DNA of 64,000 bases, taken from NCBI RefSeq assembly GCF_902728265.1, contig NZ_CACVBR010000020.1, positions 1-64,000 on the forward strand. The letters are read 5' to 3'. A model generated the notes under the pieces. That model was given only the letters and a program-made list of their open reading frames with translations, ran no database searches and was not told where the DNA came from. Positions 19,101-26,951 of this stretch are shown piece by piece; within the stretch, counting starts at the first letter, position 1; each line of letters begins with the position of its first letter. The DNA comes from Chryseobacterium potabilaquae (GTDB lineage: Bacteria; Bacteroidota; Bacteroidia; Flavobacteriales; Weeksellaceae). Position numbers and translations under genes: made by a program.

Positions 19101-19303
19101 TTATCTTTGGTTTATTACCATTGGTTTTAGCCAACGGAATTGGAGCGGTTGGGAACCGATCCATTGCTACGGGAGCGGCGATTGGATTATTGATCGGAAC
19201 CATTCTTGGTCTTTTAGTAATTCCTGTATTGTATGTCATTTTTGAAACATTACAAGAAAAGGTTAAGCCAATTAAAAAGGAAGACATCAACTTAGCAGAA
19301 TAA
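16157..19303 (+). CDS. RND efflux pump inner-membrane transporter (AcrB/HAE1-like)
   Basis: A 1048-aa proton-driven multidrug exporter of the HAE1 family. It begins MIKNFINRPVLSTVISI, has 12 membrane segments in two repeats and two large periplasmic loops. The proton-relay aspartates D405 and D406 lie in GIVVDDAIVVVEAV, and the matching lysine region GLLAKNAILIVEFAVQ is in the second half. The length agrees with AcrB (1049 aa). With the adaptor upstream and the outer-membrane factor 20 bp downstream it forms a complete tripartite pump. Substrates cannot be deduced. No frameshift or missing motif is seen. Confidence 0.95.
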   Translation: MIKNFINRPVLSTVISILIVILGILGLVSLPVTQYPDIAPPTVSVSTNYTGANAETVMKSVVVPLEEQINGVEGMDYITSTAGNDGSAQIQVFFKQGIDPDIAAVNVQNRVARATPLLPAEVTRSGVVTQKQQTSALMYMSFYSENKDLDDVFLQNFLNINIIPNLKRINGVGDANVFGGKNYSMRIWLDPAKMAAYSVTPTDVTNAINEQSREAAAGSIGQNSGSSFEYIIKYVGKFNEKEQYDNIIIKSLGDGQNLMLKDVAKVELAGQSYTGIGENGNNPSISMGIFQTPGSNAQEIIKNIKTYLKSAENTFPKGIKYTFNFDTNEFLDASIEKVIHTLIEAFILVFIVVYIFLQDFRSTLIPAIAVPVSIVGAFFFLNLFGYSLNLLTLFALVLAIGIVVDDAIVVVEAVHAKMEHGISDAKKATVEAMDEITGAIISITLVMASVFIPVTFITGPTGVFYQQFGITLIVAIVISAINALTLSPVLCSLFLKPHAEHHEEYKNMNFVRKFFYKFNIAFKTATERYGRGFVFLLRHKWVTLIIFAITGGILYWASTSMKKGFVPTEDRGIIFTDVQLPPGASMERTYNALKTLQANALKIPGIQNVTISTGRGFLSGNGSNNGLAFIKLKPFDDRKDGGQTSEDITKKLFGISGAVPDAKIVFFQPPSVPGFGNSAGFEMVLLDKSGGEYAELDAKTNEFIGKLMQQPEIEFAQTSFNTKYPQYQMNINVPLAKQLGVSVSDILATMQGYIGGIYTADFTKYGKQFRVMVQALPENREKIENLNELYVRTGSGIMSPISQFVSLEKAYGPQSVSRYNLFTSVKITGGNSQGYSSGDAIAAVQKVADETLNQNYSVEFTGLSREELASGSQTILIFALSLIFVYFILSAQYESYILPLIVVISLPLGVMGAYFGQKIMGLENNIYFQIALIMLVGLLAKNAILIVEFAVQRRHHGETIVMSAINAAKARLRPILMTSFAFIFGLLPLVLANGIGAVGNRSIATGAAIGLLIGTILGLLVIPVLYVIFETLQEKVKPIKKEDINLAE

Positions 19304-19323
19304 AAATCTTTAAGATTTCACTA

Positions 19324-20739
19324 ATGAAGAGTATATTAAACATTATAAAAGGAGTTACTTTTTCAGTAATCATATTAGGAGCTATATCATCTTGTATGGC
19401 AAGAAAAGAATATGAGAGACCGAAAAATATTGTTGATGAGAAGCTTTTTCGAACCGATATGCTTCCTTCTGACAGTACTAATATTGCGAATGTTTCCTGG
19501 AAAGAAATTTTCACAGATCCCATATTACAAGGGGATATTTCCAAGGCATTAGAAAATAATTTAGATATAAGAATTGCATTACAAAGTATAACTTCCGCAG
19601 AAGCTTATTTAAAGCAAAGTAAAGCGGCTTATCAACCTACCGTTTCTATTGGTCCTAATTATACATTCCAAACACAGTCTATTAATACACAGTTTGGTCA
19701 AATTATTGGGGAAAGACGATATGTAAATCAATTTGATCTTACTGCTAATATTGGTTGGGAGGCTGATATATGGGGGAAAATGAAATCCCAGGAAAAAGCT
19801 CAGTTGGCGTCTTATCTTGGAACAGTAGCAGCGCATAAAGTCGTTAAAAGTGATTTGATTGCTTCTATTGCTTCAGCTTATTATCAACTGTTGACATATG
19901 ATGCGCAAAAAAGGATCATCAATGAAACGATTATTGTTCGAGAAAAAAATCTCGAAACAACTAAGGCTTTGAAAACATCAGGAACCGTTACTGAGGTTGC
20001 TGTACAACAAAGTGAAGCGCTTGTTTTTAATGCAAAATCTTTACTAATTGATATTGATACGCAAATTCAATTATTGGAAAATACAATGAGCTTATTAATG
20101 GGGGAACCATCTCATTCAATTGAGAGATCCACGCTAGAAAACCAAAAACTTCCAATCAATTTAGAATTAGGATATCCGGCACAATTATTAGCTAATCGTC
20201 CAGATGTGATGCGGGCAGAATATAATTTAATGAATGCCTTTGAATTGACTAATGCTGCGAAGGCTCAATTTTATCCTACATTAAAACTTACTGGAAGTGG
20301 AGGGCTTCAATCTGTTGATATTGATCATTTATTTAATGTTAATTCTCTTTTTGCGAACGTGGTTACAGGGTTAGCACAGCCCCTATTAAATAAAAGACAA
20401 ATTAAAACAAATTATGAAGTGAGTTTAGCCAATAAGGAAACAGCCTACTTAAACTTTCGAAAAACGGTTCTTACAGCAGGAAAAGAAGTATCGGATGCGA
20501 TAAGGGTATTTTCTGTTCAGGATTCTTATATAGATCTTAAACAAAAAGAACTTGATGCCTATAAGAAATCGGTTGATTATTCTCAAGAACTTGTTAATTA
20601 CGGTATGGCTAATTATCTTGAAGTATTGAATGCGAGTGTAAACTCATTAAATGCAGAATTGAATATTGCCAATGCTGAATATAGTAAAATGAAAGCTGCT
20701 ATCGAGCTATATCAAGCTTTAGGTGGTGGATGGAAGTAA
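19324..20739 (+). CDS. Outer-membrane efflux lipoprotein (TolC-like, NodT family)
   Basis: A 471-aa outer-membrane factor with a lipoprotein signal (lipobox ISSC, C24). It has the two OEP repeats typical of TolC/OprM channels, seen in the paired LANRPDVMRAEYNLMNAF and VNYGMANYLEVLNASVNSL regions. Conserved ANIGWEADIWGKM and the C-terminal YQALGGGW ending fit the NodT subfamily. It supplies the trimeric exit duct of the pump encoded by the two preceding genes and is the last gene of the operon, followed by a strong terminator. Confidence 0.93.
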   Translation: MKSILNIIKGVTFSVIILGAISSCMARKEYERPKNIVDEKLFRTDMLPSDSTNIANVSWKEIFTDPILQGDISKALENNLDIRIALQSITSAEAYLKQSKAAYQPTVSIGPNYTFQTQSINTQFGQIIGERRYVNQFDLTANIGWEADIWGKMKSQEKAQLASYLGTVAAHKVVKSDLIASIASAYYQLLTYDAQKRIINETIIVREKNLETTKALKTSGTVTEVAVQQSEALVFNAKSLLIDIDTQIQLLENTMSLLMGEPSHSIERSTLENQKLPINLELGYPAQLLANRPDVMRAEYNLMNAFELTNAAKAQFYPTLKLTGSGGLQSVDIDHLFNVNSLFANVVTGLAQPLLNKRQIKTNYEVSLANKETAYLNFRKTVLTAGKEVSDAIRVFSVQDSYIDLKQKELDAYKKSVDYSQELVNYGMANYLEVLNASVNSLNAELNIANAEYSKMKAAIELYQALGGGWK

Positions 20740-20769
20740 TTTATTTATTTAAAAATCAAATTTTCAAAT

Positions 20770-20805
20770 AAATGAAGGGTGCTTTTGGAGCATCCTTCAT
20801 TTGTT
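20770..20805 (+). terminator. Terminator of the efflux operon
   Basis: A 14-bp stem (AAATGAAGGGTGCT with AGCATCCTTCATTT, one G-T pair) with a TTTGG loop, ending in TTTGTT, 30 bases after the last stop codon. Confidence 0.85.
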
Positions 20806-20940
20806 ATAATAGAATATAGAATAGTGTCCATTTACTTCGATAATACGTTTTTATAATTTTAAAAAACCTCATTATAGGCCACAAAAGTGTAAAAATGCAA
20901 AAGAAATGAAAAAAAAATTTTATAGATATGTATAAAACAT

Positions 20941-20948
20941 TATATTTG
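20941..20948 (+). promoter_or_regulatory. Candidate -7 box of the tRNA-Ala promoter
   Basis: TATATTTG matches the Bacteroidetes -7 consensus and lies 22 bases before the mature tRNA 5' end. No clear TTG is seen at the expected distance upstream. Confidence 0.45.
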
Positions 20949-20970
20949 CGTGCAGCAATTAAAAAGGAAT

Positions 20971-21044
20971 GGGGAATTAGCTCATCTGGCTAGAGCGTTA
21001 GACTGGCAGTCTAAAGGTGACGGGTTCGATCCCCGTATTCTCCA
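20971..21044 (+). tRNA. tRNA-Ala (anticodon GGC)
   Basis: A complete 74-nt cloverleaf. The acceptor arm GGGGAAT pairs with ATTCTCC and includes the G3:U70 pair that is the alanine identity element. The D arm is GCTC/GAGC, the anticodon stem TTAGA/TCTAA holds loop CTGGCAG (anticodon GGC), and the T arm CGGG/CCCG has TTCGATC. The discriminator is A. The 3' CCA is not encoded (CAAG follows). Confidence 0.96.
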
Positions 21045-21077
21045 CAAGTAAAGGATTAGAAAACTATTATAAAAACT

Positions 21078-21449
21078 ATGAAGAAACTTTTATTACTTTT
21101 ATTAACAGCTTTTTCATTCATTGGCTGTAGTTCTGATGAAGATACAATTAATGATTTTATTGGTACTTGGTCTGGAACATATGAAGGTAATGATAAAGGA
21201 GTTTGGAATTTTGTAGTTGCGAATGATGGAAAGGTCACCGGAACTATGCATTCTGACGTCAATCAAGAAAACTATACCATTTCAGGAAATCTAAATGGAT
21301 CAGGAAACTTAACAGGTGTCGTGGGTTGGCCTTCGAAGGGCAATTTCCAAGGTAATTTGTCGAAAGAGAAAAAGGCAAATGGAAATTGGCTAAACTCAGT
21401 TCCTAATCCTGAGCGATCTGGAACATGGAGTGGGGGAAAAAATAAGTAA
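21078..21449 (+). CDS. Small lipoprotein of unknown function, probably surface-exposed
   Basis: A 123-aa protein with a short signal peptide and lipobox FIGC, predicted lipid-modified at C17, followed by SSDEDT. That acidic stretch right after the cysteine resembles the lipoprotein export signal used by Bacteroidetes to move lipoproteins to the cell surface. The mature part is beta-rich with repeated glycine turns (GTWSGTYEGNDKG, GNLNGSGNLTGVVGWPSKGNF), suggesting a small beta-barrel or sandwich. I do not recognise a named family. It starts 33 bases after the tRNA gene and has its own terminator. Confidence 0.75.
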   Translation: MKKLLLLLLTAFSFIGCSSDEDTINDFIGTWSGTYEGNDKGVWNFVVANDGKVTGTMHSDVNQENYTISGNLNGSGNLTGVVGWPSKGNFQGNLSKEKKANGNWLNSVPNPERSGTWSGGKNK

Positions 21450-21470
21450 AACAATATTCTCAAATTATAG

Positions 21471-21512
21471 AGGCTGTCATCGAAAGGCAGTCTTTTTTTG
21501 TTTTTTTTTAAA
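21471..21512 (+). terminator. Terminator of the small lipoprotein gene
   Basis: AGGCTGTC (21471-21478) pairs with GGCAGTCT (21486-21493), allowing two G-T pairs. A long T-run follows. Confidence 0.75.
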
Positions 21513-21631
21513 ACCATTTGGAGAGTTTCTAATGAGGGGGAATTTTTTTAATATATAAATCATTAATAAATTACTTCCATTTGAATACTTAATTATTTTC
21601 TTTTATACCAAAGATATCTTTTAACATTCTA

Positions 21632-22261
21632 TTAAATAAACCCTATGCTTTTAATTTCCCCATTTTTTTCTAAAACAACAAAATAAAGGAGAAAATCTTC
21701 TTCTTTAAAATGGTTTTGAAAAGACAGTTGAGGGTTTTTATCAGAAGCCAATCTTTCTTCATGAACTTCAGAAAGATAATGTTCAAAATCAATTTTTAAA
21801 GTTAAGATAATGATATAATCATACTGAAAGGTACTTGTTTCGAGCTGATTTTTTTGGATAAAGGATATTTTATCATTAGGAATATTTCCAAAGTTGAAAT
21901 TTCTTAACAGTTCCTTTCCTACCTCTGTTGTTAATCCGTTTTTTACCGTTCTTTTCCCTCTATTGGATATTGTATCTAAGTCTTTAATTTGTGTCATTAG
22001 TTTTGTAAACCGTTGATAGAGTAGGGGATCTTTAGCTTCTTTAATATATTTACTTAAAGCTTGCCTTATTATTTTACCCACTTTTGAACAATGCCCAAAT
22101 TCCGAACTATTTTGTCTTACTTTTTCATAAGAAGGATTTTTTTTAAAGGCTTTTTTATTAAAGCCACTTTTTTTTCGAACCACATTTTTCCCATTGAGTT
22201 CATAAAAAACAAGATCTCCTACTGTGCCTTTAAGCTTTATTAAACTTTCGTAAGTTGCCAT
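21632..22261 (-). CDS. Conserved hypothetical basic protein
   Basis: A 209-aa protein from the ATG at 22261 (MATYESLIKLKG). An in-frame codon 18 bases upstream is less likely as start. The N-terminal half is strongly basic (NGKNVVRKKSGFNKKAFKKNPSYEKVRQNS, residues about 24-53) and the GTVGDLVFYELNGKNVVR opening is a pattern I associate with uncharacterised Flavobacterial proteins. The C-terminal half is mixed beta and acidic. There is no signal peptide or membrane segment, so it is probably cytoplasmic and may bind nucleic acid. It is divergent from the NlpC/P60 gene. No function can be assigned. Confidence 0.7.
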   Translation of the reverse strand: MATYESLIKLKGTVGDLVFYELNGKNVVRKKSGFNKKAFKKNPSYEKVRQNSSEFGHCSKVGKIIRQALSKYIKEAKDPLLYQRFTKLMTQIKDLDTISNRGKRTVKNGLTTEVGKELLRNFNFGNIPNDKISFIQKNQLETSTFQYDYIIILTLKIDFEHYLSEVHEERLASDKNPQLSFQNHFKEEDFLLYFVVLEKNGEIKSIGFI

Positions 22262-22368
22262 ACAATCAAATATGATCAAAGATATTAATAAATAACTGAA
22301 AATAAAAATTTAACATATATTTATAATATAGTTGTAGTATAATAAATATATAATTTAAATATAAAATG

Positions 22369-22376
22369 TATATTTG
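22369..22376 (+). promoter_or_regulatory. Candidate -7 box of the NlpC/P60 gene
   Basis: TATATTTG, consensus, lies 34-41 bases before the ATG at 22410. It contains the in-frame TTG that could otherwise be mistaken for a start codon. No good TTG -33 element is visible in the very AT-rich upstream DNA. Confidence 0.45.
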
Positions 22377-22409
22377 TGTATAATTAGTTATTGGAAAAAT
22401 CAAACCGAT

Positions 22410-22982
22410 ATGAAAATGAGGGTATTGAATAAGAAAATAAAAGTAAAGCAACTGTCTTTGGTATTGGCCACATCTTTATTTATGATATCATGTGGAAGTA
22501 CAGAAAATGTTTCTTCAAGGAAGAATACAGGAACTAAAACAGTTGCAAAATCTGAAAATCTTAGAATACTTGAATCTAATTTTGATGGTAGGGTATCAAA
22601 ATCAATGAGTGATATTTTAAAAGATGCTGAGAAATATATAGGAACACCTTATAAATTTGGAGGCAATACTTCTTCAGGTTTTGATTGTTCAGGATTTACG
22701 GTAAAGGTTTTTCAGGAAAATGACTACCAATTACCCCGGAGATCTTTAGATCAAGCCGCTACAGGAAAAAAAATAGATATAAAAGAAGTCAAACCTGGAG
22801 ATCTGTTGTTTTTTGCTACGGCAGGAGGCAGTAGGGTTTCTCACGTAGGAATTGTTCATGATATTGGCAGTAATGGAGAAATAAAATTTATTCATGCCTC
22901 TACATCCAAAGGAGTAATGATTTCTTCACTTAATGAAAAATATTGGAACAAAGCTTACCTTCATGCCCAAAGGGTCCTGTAA
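22410..22982 (+). CDS. NlpC/P60 family cell-wall hydrolase lipoprotein (Spr-like)
   Basis: A 190-aa lipoprotein from the ATG at 22410. The lipobox is MISC (C28) and the C-terminal NlpC/P60 papain-like domain has catalytic C93 in GFDCSGF and H145 in SHVGIVHD, with a further histidine near FIHAS as the third residue. These enzymes cut peptidoglycan stem peptides, usually between D-Glu and the diamino acid. Size and order match Spr/MepS-type DD- or LD-endopeptidases needed for wall growth. It is monocistronic and divergent from the unknown basic protein. Confidence 0.9.
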   Translation: MKMRVLNKKIKVKQLSLVLATSLFMISCGSTENVSSRKNTGTKTVAKSENLRILESNFDGRVSKSMSDILKDAEKYIGTPYKFGGNTSSGFDCSGFTVKVFQENDYQLPRRSLDQAATGKKIDIKEVKPGDLLFFATAGGSRVSHVGIVHDIGSNGEIKFIHASTSKGVMISSLNEKYWNKAYLHAQRVL

Positions 22983-23187
22983 AGTATCTTGGTCTTTAAA
23001 TGGATTAATACTCACCTTAAACTATAGTTGTTGATTTTTTACAAATCAATTTTTTTTATGTTAATAATGAATAAAAAATTAATATTCTACTACAAGGAGG
23101 GGATATTTATAAGGAAATTTTGATCAAAAAAGCCATCAACATTAGATTTAAATCATTATGTTGAAAAATATTTCGCTGAACTTTTTG

Positions 23188-23195
23188 TATATTTG
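23188..23195 (+). promoter_or_regulatory. Candidate -7 box of the dapD promoter
   Basis: TATATTTG is 33-40 bases before the dapD ATG. A TTG lies 24 nt upstream (23161-23163), slightly longer than the usual spacing. Confidence 0.5.
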
Positions 23196-23227
23196 AGGGC
23201 ATAAAATTATCAATTTAAATTAAAAAC

Positions 23228-24040
23228 ATGTCGTTACAACAAACTATTGAAAATATTTGGGAAAATAGAGAATTATTGCAAAATGAGGAGAGCAAAAAAG
23301 CTATAAGAGACGTTATTTCTTTGTTAGATTCCGGAGAACTTCGTGTTGCTGAACCTACAACAGATGGATGGCAAGTAAATGAATGGGTGAAGAAAGCAGT
23401 AGTTATGTATTTTCCGATACAAAAAATGGAAACTATTGAAGTAGGTCCATTTGAGTTTCATGATAAAATTCCTTTAAAAAGAAATTATGCTGAGAAAGGA
23501 GTACGCGTTGTACCACATGCTATAGCAAGAGAAGGAGCTTTTGTGGCTTCAGGTGTAATTATGATGCCTTCTTATGTGAATATTGGAGCATATGTAGATT
23601 CGGGAACGATGGTTGATACATGGGCTACAGTAGGAAGCTGTGCGCAAATTGGTAAAAATGTACATTTGAGTGGAGGTGTTGGTATTGGAGGTGTATTAGA
23701 GCCATTACAGGCAGCTCCGGTAATTATTGAAGATGATTGTTTCGTCGGCTCAAGATGTATCGTAGTAGAAGGAGTGCATGTAGAAAAAGAAGCCGTATTA
23801 GGAGCAAATGTAGTATTAACAGCCTCTACAAAAATTATTGACGTAACAGGTAAAGAGCCTATAGAAATAAAAGGTAGAGTTCCCGCACGTTCAGTAGTAA
23901 TTCCAGGAAGTTATACAAAGCAATACCCTGCCGGAGAGTATCAGGTCCCTTGTGCATTGATTATTGGTCAAAGAAAAGAATCTACAGATAAGAAAACTTC
24001 TCTTAACGATGCATTGAGAGATAATAATGTATCGGTATAA
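23228..24040 (+). CDS. dapD: 2,3,4,5-tetrahydropyridine-2,6-dicarboxylate N-succinyltransferase
   Basis: A 270-aa left-handed beta-helix acyltransferase of the DapD family. The hexapeptide repeat region runs about residues 100-200 (GAYVDSGTMVDTWATVGSC, then IGKNVHLSGGVGIGGVLEP). DapD uses succinyl-CoA to acylate tetrahydrodipicolinate in the succinylase branch of diaminopimelate and lysine synthesis, giving wall precursor and lysine. The length fits Bacteroidetes members. Three genes of a different, glycan-related kind follow, so dapD itself seems to have its own promoter. Confidence 0.95.
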   Translation: MSLQQTIENIWENRELLQNEESKKAIRDVISLLDSGELRVAEPTTDGWQVNEWVKKAVVMYFPIQKMETIEVGPFEFHDKIPLKRNYAEKGVRVVPHAIAREGAFVASGVIMMPSYVNIGAYVDSGTMVDTWATVGSCAQIGKNVHLSGGVGIGGVLEPLQAAPVIIEDDCFVGSRCIVVEGVHVEKEAVLGANVVLTASTKIIDVTGKEPIEIKGRVPARSVVIPGSYTKQYPAGEYQVPCALIIGQRKESTDKKTSLNDALRDNNVSV

Positions 24041-24068
24041 AGTTTATTTTTTTTAATACTACACCATT

Positions 24069-25238
24069 TTGAAAGAAAAATTTCTTAAAATACTATTAAA
24101 TCCTAAATATATATTTGGGATTTATCTTATTATATCAGTTATTACTGCAATCTCGAAGTATTGTAGAGGAGATTATGCTATTAATAATTATCTGATTTTT
24201 AAAAATGTATTTTTTAATACCATCAATCAGAAAAACTTATTTATTCATTATCCTGATCTCTATTTTGATTTAAATCATTACGGTGTTTTTTTTAGTATAT
24301 TAATTGCTCCGTTTGCTATCATGCCTGATTGGTTGGGAATTTCCTTATGGAATATAGCAAATACTTTTATCTTTATTTACGGGATTTATAAATTACCGTT
24401 TTCTGACTCAAAAAAAGCGATATTTGCTTTACTGTGTGTACAGGAATATATAACAGCCGCGTTAAGTTTACAGTTTAATATTGCACTCACAGGACTTTTA
24501 GTATTATCAACAATTTATATTTACGAAAAAAAAGAAATAAAATCTGTTACTGCAATTTTAGTAGGTGTTTTTGTGAAAATCTATGGAATTGTTGGTCTTA
24601 CGCAATTCTTTTTTATCAAAAATAAGATTAAGTTTATTCTTTCAGGAATTGTAATTTTCATACTGTTTTTTTTTATTCCTATGGTATATTCCAGTCCGCA
24701 ATTTGTGGTTCAGAGTTACTCAGATTGGTTCCATTCTATTGTTGAAAAGAATGATGAAAATCAAGTATTGGGAAATATGCAGGATATATCATTGATGGGA
24801 TTTTTCAGAAGAATTTTAGGAGATCCTTCTATTTCAAATTGGGTATTTTTAGGGGTTGGTTTACCTCTATTTGCTTTGCCCTATATTAGAATTAAACAAT
24901 ATAAGCATTATGCTTTTCAATTAATGATTTTGGCTTCTACGTTATTATTTTTAGTATTATTCAGTTCAAGTTCAGAATCACCAACTTACATCATTGCAGT
25001 AGTAGGAGTTTTGATCTGGTTTTTCCTTCAAAAAGAAAGAACACCGTTCATTCTAGGATTGCTAATTTTTGTAATTATTTTCACTTGTTTTTCGACTTCG
25101 GATTTATTCCCAAAATTTGTAAAAGAGAATTATATCATTAAATATTCCTTGAAAGCCGTACCTTGCATTGTGATTTGGCTGAGAATAAGCTATGAGCTTT
25201 TAACTCAAGATTTTGAAAAGGATTATAGTCTGAATTAA
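24069..25238 (+). CDS. Membrane protein, probable GT87/DUF2029-type mannosyltransferase
   Basis: A 389-aa protein with about ten hydrophobic segments. The arrangement, with a large loop after the first helix carrying LNHYGVFFSILIAPFAIMPDWLG, resembles GT87/DUF2029 polyprenyl-phosphate-mannose-dependent transferases. The start is a TTG (TTGAAAGAAAAA), since the next in-frame ATG is far inside the first conserved segment. It is followed after 5 bases by a dolichol-phosphate-mannose synthase-like GT2 gene that could supply its lipid-linked sugar donor. The membrane topology is clear, but the enzymatic role is inferred from resemblance and neighbours. Confidence 0.65.
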   Translation: MKEKFLKILLNPKYIFGIYLIISVITAISKYCRGDYAINNYLIFKNVFFNTINQKNLFIHYPDLYFDLNHYGVFFSILIAPFAIMPDWLGISLWNIANTFIFIYGIYKLPFSDSKKAIFALLCVQEYITAALSLQFNIALTGLLVLSTIYIYEKKEIKSVTAILVGVFVKIYGIVGLTQFFFIKNKIKFILSGIVIFILFFFIPMVYSSPQFVVQSYSDWFHSIVEKNDENQVLGNMQDISLMGFFRRILGDPSISNWVFLGVGLPLFALPYIRIKQYKHYAFQLMILASTLLFLVLFSSSSESPTYIIAVVGVLIWFFLQKERTPFILGLLIFVIIFTCFSTSDLFPKFVKENYIIKYSLKAVPCIVIWLRISYELLTQDFEKDYSLN

Positions 25239-25243
25239 TAATT

Positions 25244-26173
25244 ATGAAAAAAATTTCTATTGTAATTCCTGCTTATAACGAAGAAGGAAACGTTGCTTTG
25301 ATTTATCAAAAAATCAAAGAAGTTTTTGATGGTTTGCGTAAATATGATTTTGAAATTATATTTGTAAACGATGGTAGCCGAGACAATACACAACAGAAAT
25401 TAGAAGAACTTTCTCAACACTGTGATAAAGTAAAATTTATTGAATTTTCAAGGAATTTTGGACATCAACCTGCTGTAAAGGCTGGAATGGACAATGCTCA
25501 TGGAAACGCGGTGATATCTATGGATGGAGATCTTCAACATCCACCGGAGCTTATTCCAAAAATGATAGAAAAATGGGAAGAAGGATATGATGTTGTTTTC
25601 ACAATGAGAGCCTATCCAAAGCAAATTTCATTATTTAAAAGAAAGACATCTGATCTCTTTTATAAAATATTATCAAGGCTTTCTGACGTTAATCTTACCC
25701 AAGGAGGAGGATCTGATTTCAGACTTTTAGATAGTAATGTAGTTGAAGTAATGAGAAAGTTTAATGAAGATGATTTATTTTTAAGAGGTTTAACGAGTTG
25801 GACCGGTTTTAAACAAACAGGAATCAATTTTACAGCAAGTGAAAGAGCTTCTGGACAAAGTAGTTATGATCTAAAAAAAATGATCACTTTTGCCTTTACA
25901 GGAATCAGTGCATTTAGTGTAAAACCTCTTTATATTGCAGCCTATTTAGGGTTTTTATTTTCCGTCTTTTCTGTGATAGGGTATGGAATATATGTCATTC
26001 ATTCCATTATTGCTAAAACAGAAATTTCAGGTTGGGCATCCTTAATTATGACTATTGTTTTCTTTGGAGGATTGCAGTTGATTATGTTGGGAATTATGGG
26101 TATTTATTTAGGTAAAGTTTTCAAACAAGTGAAAGAAAGACCTAATTATATTATAAAAAATAAAAATTTTTAA
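25244..26173 (+). CDS. Family 2 glycosyltransferase with two membrane helices (DPM/ArnC-like)
   Basis: A 309-aa GT2 enzyme with the GT-A fold: SIVIPAYNEEGNV at residues 4-16, NDGSRDNTQ near 43-51 and the donor-binding metal motif SMDGDLQHPPE near 88-98. Two C-terminal membrane segments (about 220-300) anchor it. This is the form of polyprenyl-phosphate sugar transferases such as ArnC, DPM1-like and YkcC-type proteins, which load a sugar from a nucleotide donor onto undecaprenyl phosphate. It lies within a four-gene operon; the next gene begins after a single base. Confidence 0.85.
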   Translation: MKKISIVIPAYNEEGNVALIYQKIKEVFDGLRKYDFEIIFVNDGSRDNTQQKLEELSQHCDKVKFIEFSRNFGHQPAVKAGMDNAHGNAVISMDGDLQHPPELIPKMIEKWEEGYDVVFTMRAYPKQISLFKRKTSDLFYKILSRLSDVNLTQGGGSDFRLLDSNVVEVMRKFNEDDLFLRGLTSWTGFKQTGINFTASERASGQSSYDLKKMITFAFTGISAFSVKPLYIAAYLGFLFSVFSVIGYGIYVIHSIIAKTEISGWASLIMTIVFFGGLQLIMLGIMGIYLGKVFKQVKERPNYIIKNKNF

Positions 26174-26174
26174 A

Positions 26175-26951
26175 ATGGTTTTATTAAGTTTTGATATCGA
26201 AGAATTTGATATGCCACTAGAGTACAAAGGCGAAATTTCTTTTGAGAAACAAATCTCCATTTCGCAAGAAGGTTTGCAAAAAATACTTGATATTCTAAAA
26301 AAATATGGTGTAAAAGCTACTTTTTTTTCCACTGTAGTGTTTGCTGAACATAGTAGGAGTCTTATTGAAAGACTACTAAAAGAAGGCCATGAATTGGCAT
26401 CTCATACTTGGTTTCATTCAGATTTTGAAGAAAAGCATCTGAAGGAGTCTAAGGAGAAATTAGAAGAATTATTTTCAACAACAATTACGGGCTTAAGAAT
26501 GCCTCGGATGATGCAGGTAAGTAACAATGCGGTAGAAAATGCAGGCTATGTATACAATTCATCAATTAACCCAACTTATTTGCCCGGAAGATATAATAAT
26601 CTGAAAGTTTCAAGAACCTATTTTAGCGAAGGAAATGTGATTCAGATTCCGGCTTCCGTTTCTCCCAATTTTAGAATTCCCTTATTTTGGTTAAGTTTTC
26701 ACAATTTCCCCTTATCTTTTTACAAAAAAATAGCCCTAGATACTTTGAAAAAAGATAAATATTTGAATATTTATTTTCACCCTTGGGAATTTGCTGATAT
26801 CAAGGACGAGGCTTTTAAATTACCAGGCTTTACTGTGAAAAATTCAGGAAAAGATATGGTGGAAAGATTTGATGAATTCGTTGAATGGCTTACCAAGAAA
26901 GGATATAGTTTTGGGACTTTTCAGGAATTTCAAAAGAAGATAGAATCATGA
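26175..26951 (+). CDS. Polysaccharide deacetylase family protein
   Basis: A 258-aa CE4/NodB-like deacetylase. The opening LLSFDIEEFDMP carries the catalytic base and metal aspartates. KATFFSTVVFAEHSRSLIERLLKEGHELASHTWFHSDF provides the zinc histidines in an SHTWFH motif, and FHPWEF supplies the distal histidine. CE4 enzymes remove N- or O-acetyl groups from sugars. No signal peptide is seen, so it may act on a lipid-linked sugar on the cytoplasmic side or in the periplasm after non-classical export. It overlaps the next gene by ATGA (26948-26951). Confidence 0.85.
   Translation: MVLLSFDIEEFDMPLEYKGEISFEKQISISQEGLQKILDILKKYGVKATFFSTVVFAEHSRSLIERLLKEGHELASHTWFHSDFEEKHLKESKEKLEELFSTTITGLRMPRMMQVSNNAVENAGYVYNSSINPTYLPGRYNNLKVSRTYFSEGNVIQIPASVSPNFRIPLFWLSFHNFPLSFYKKIALDTLKKDKYLNIYFHPWEFADIKDEAFKLPGFTVKNSGKDMVERFDEFVEWLTKKGYSFGTFQEFQKKIES

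Noticed and set aside
20941..22261. tRNA-Ala as an integration site for a genomic island
   Set aside because: I found no repeat of the tRNA 3' end downstream, no integrase nearby and no clear change in composition.
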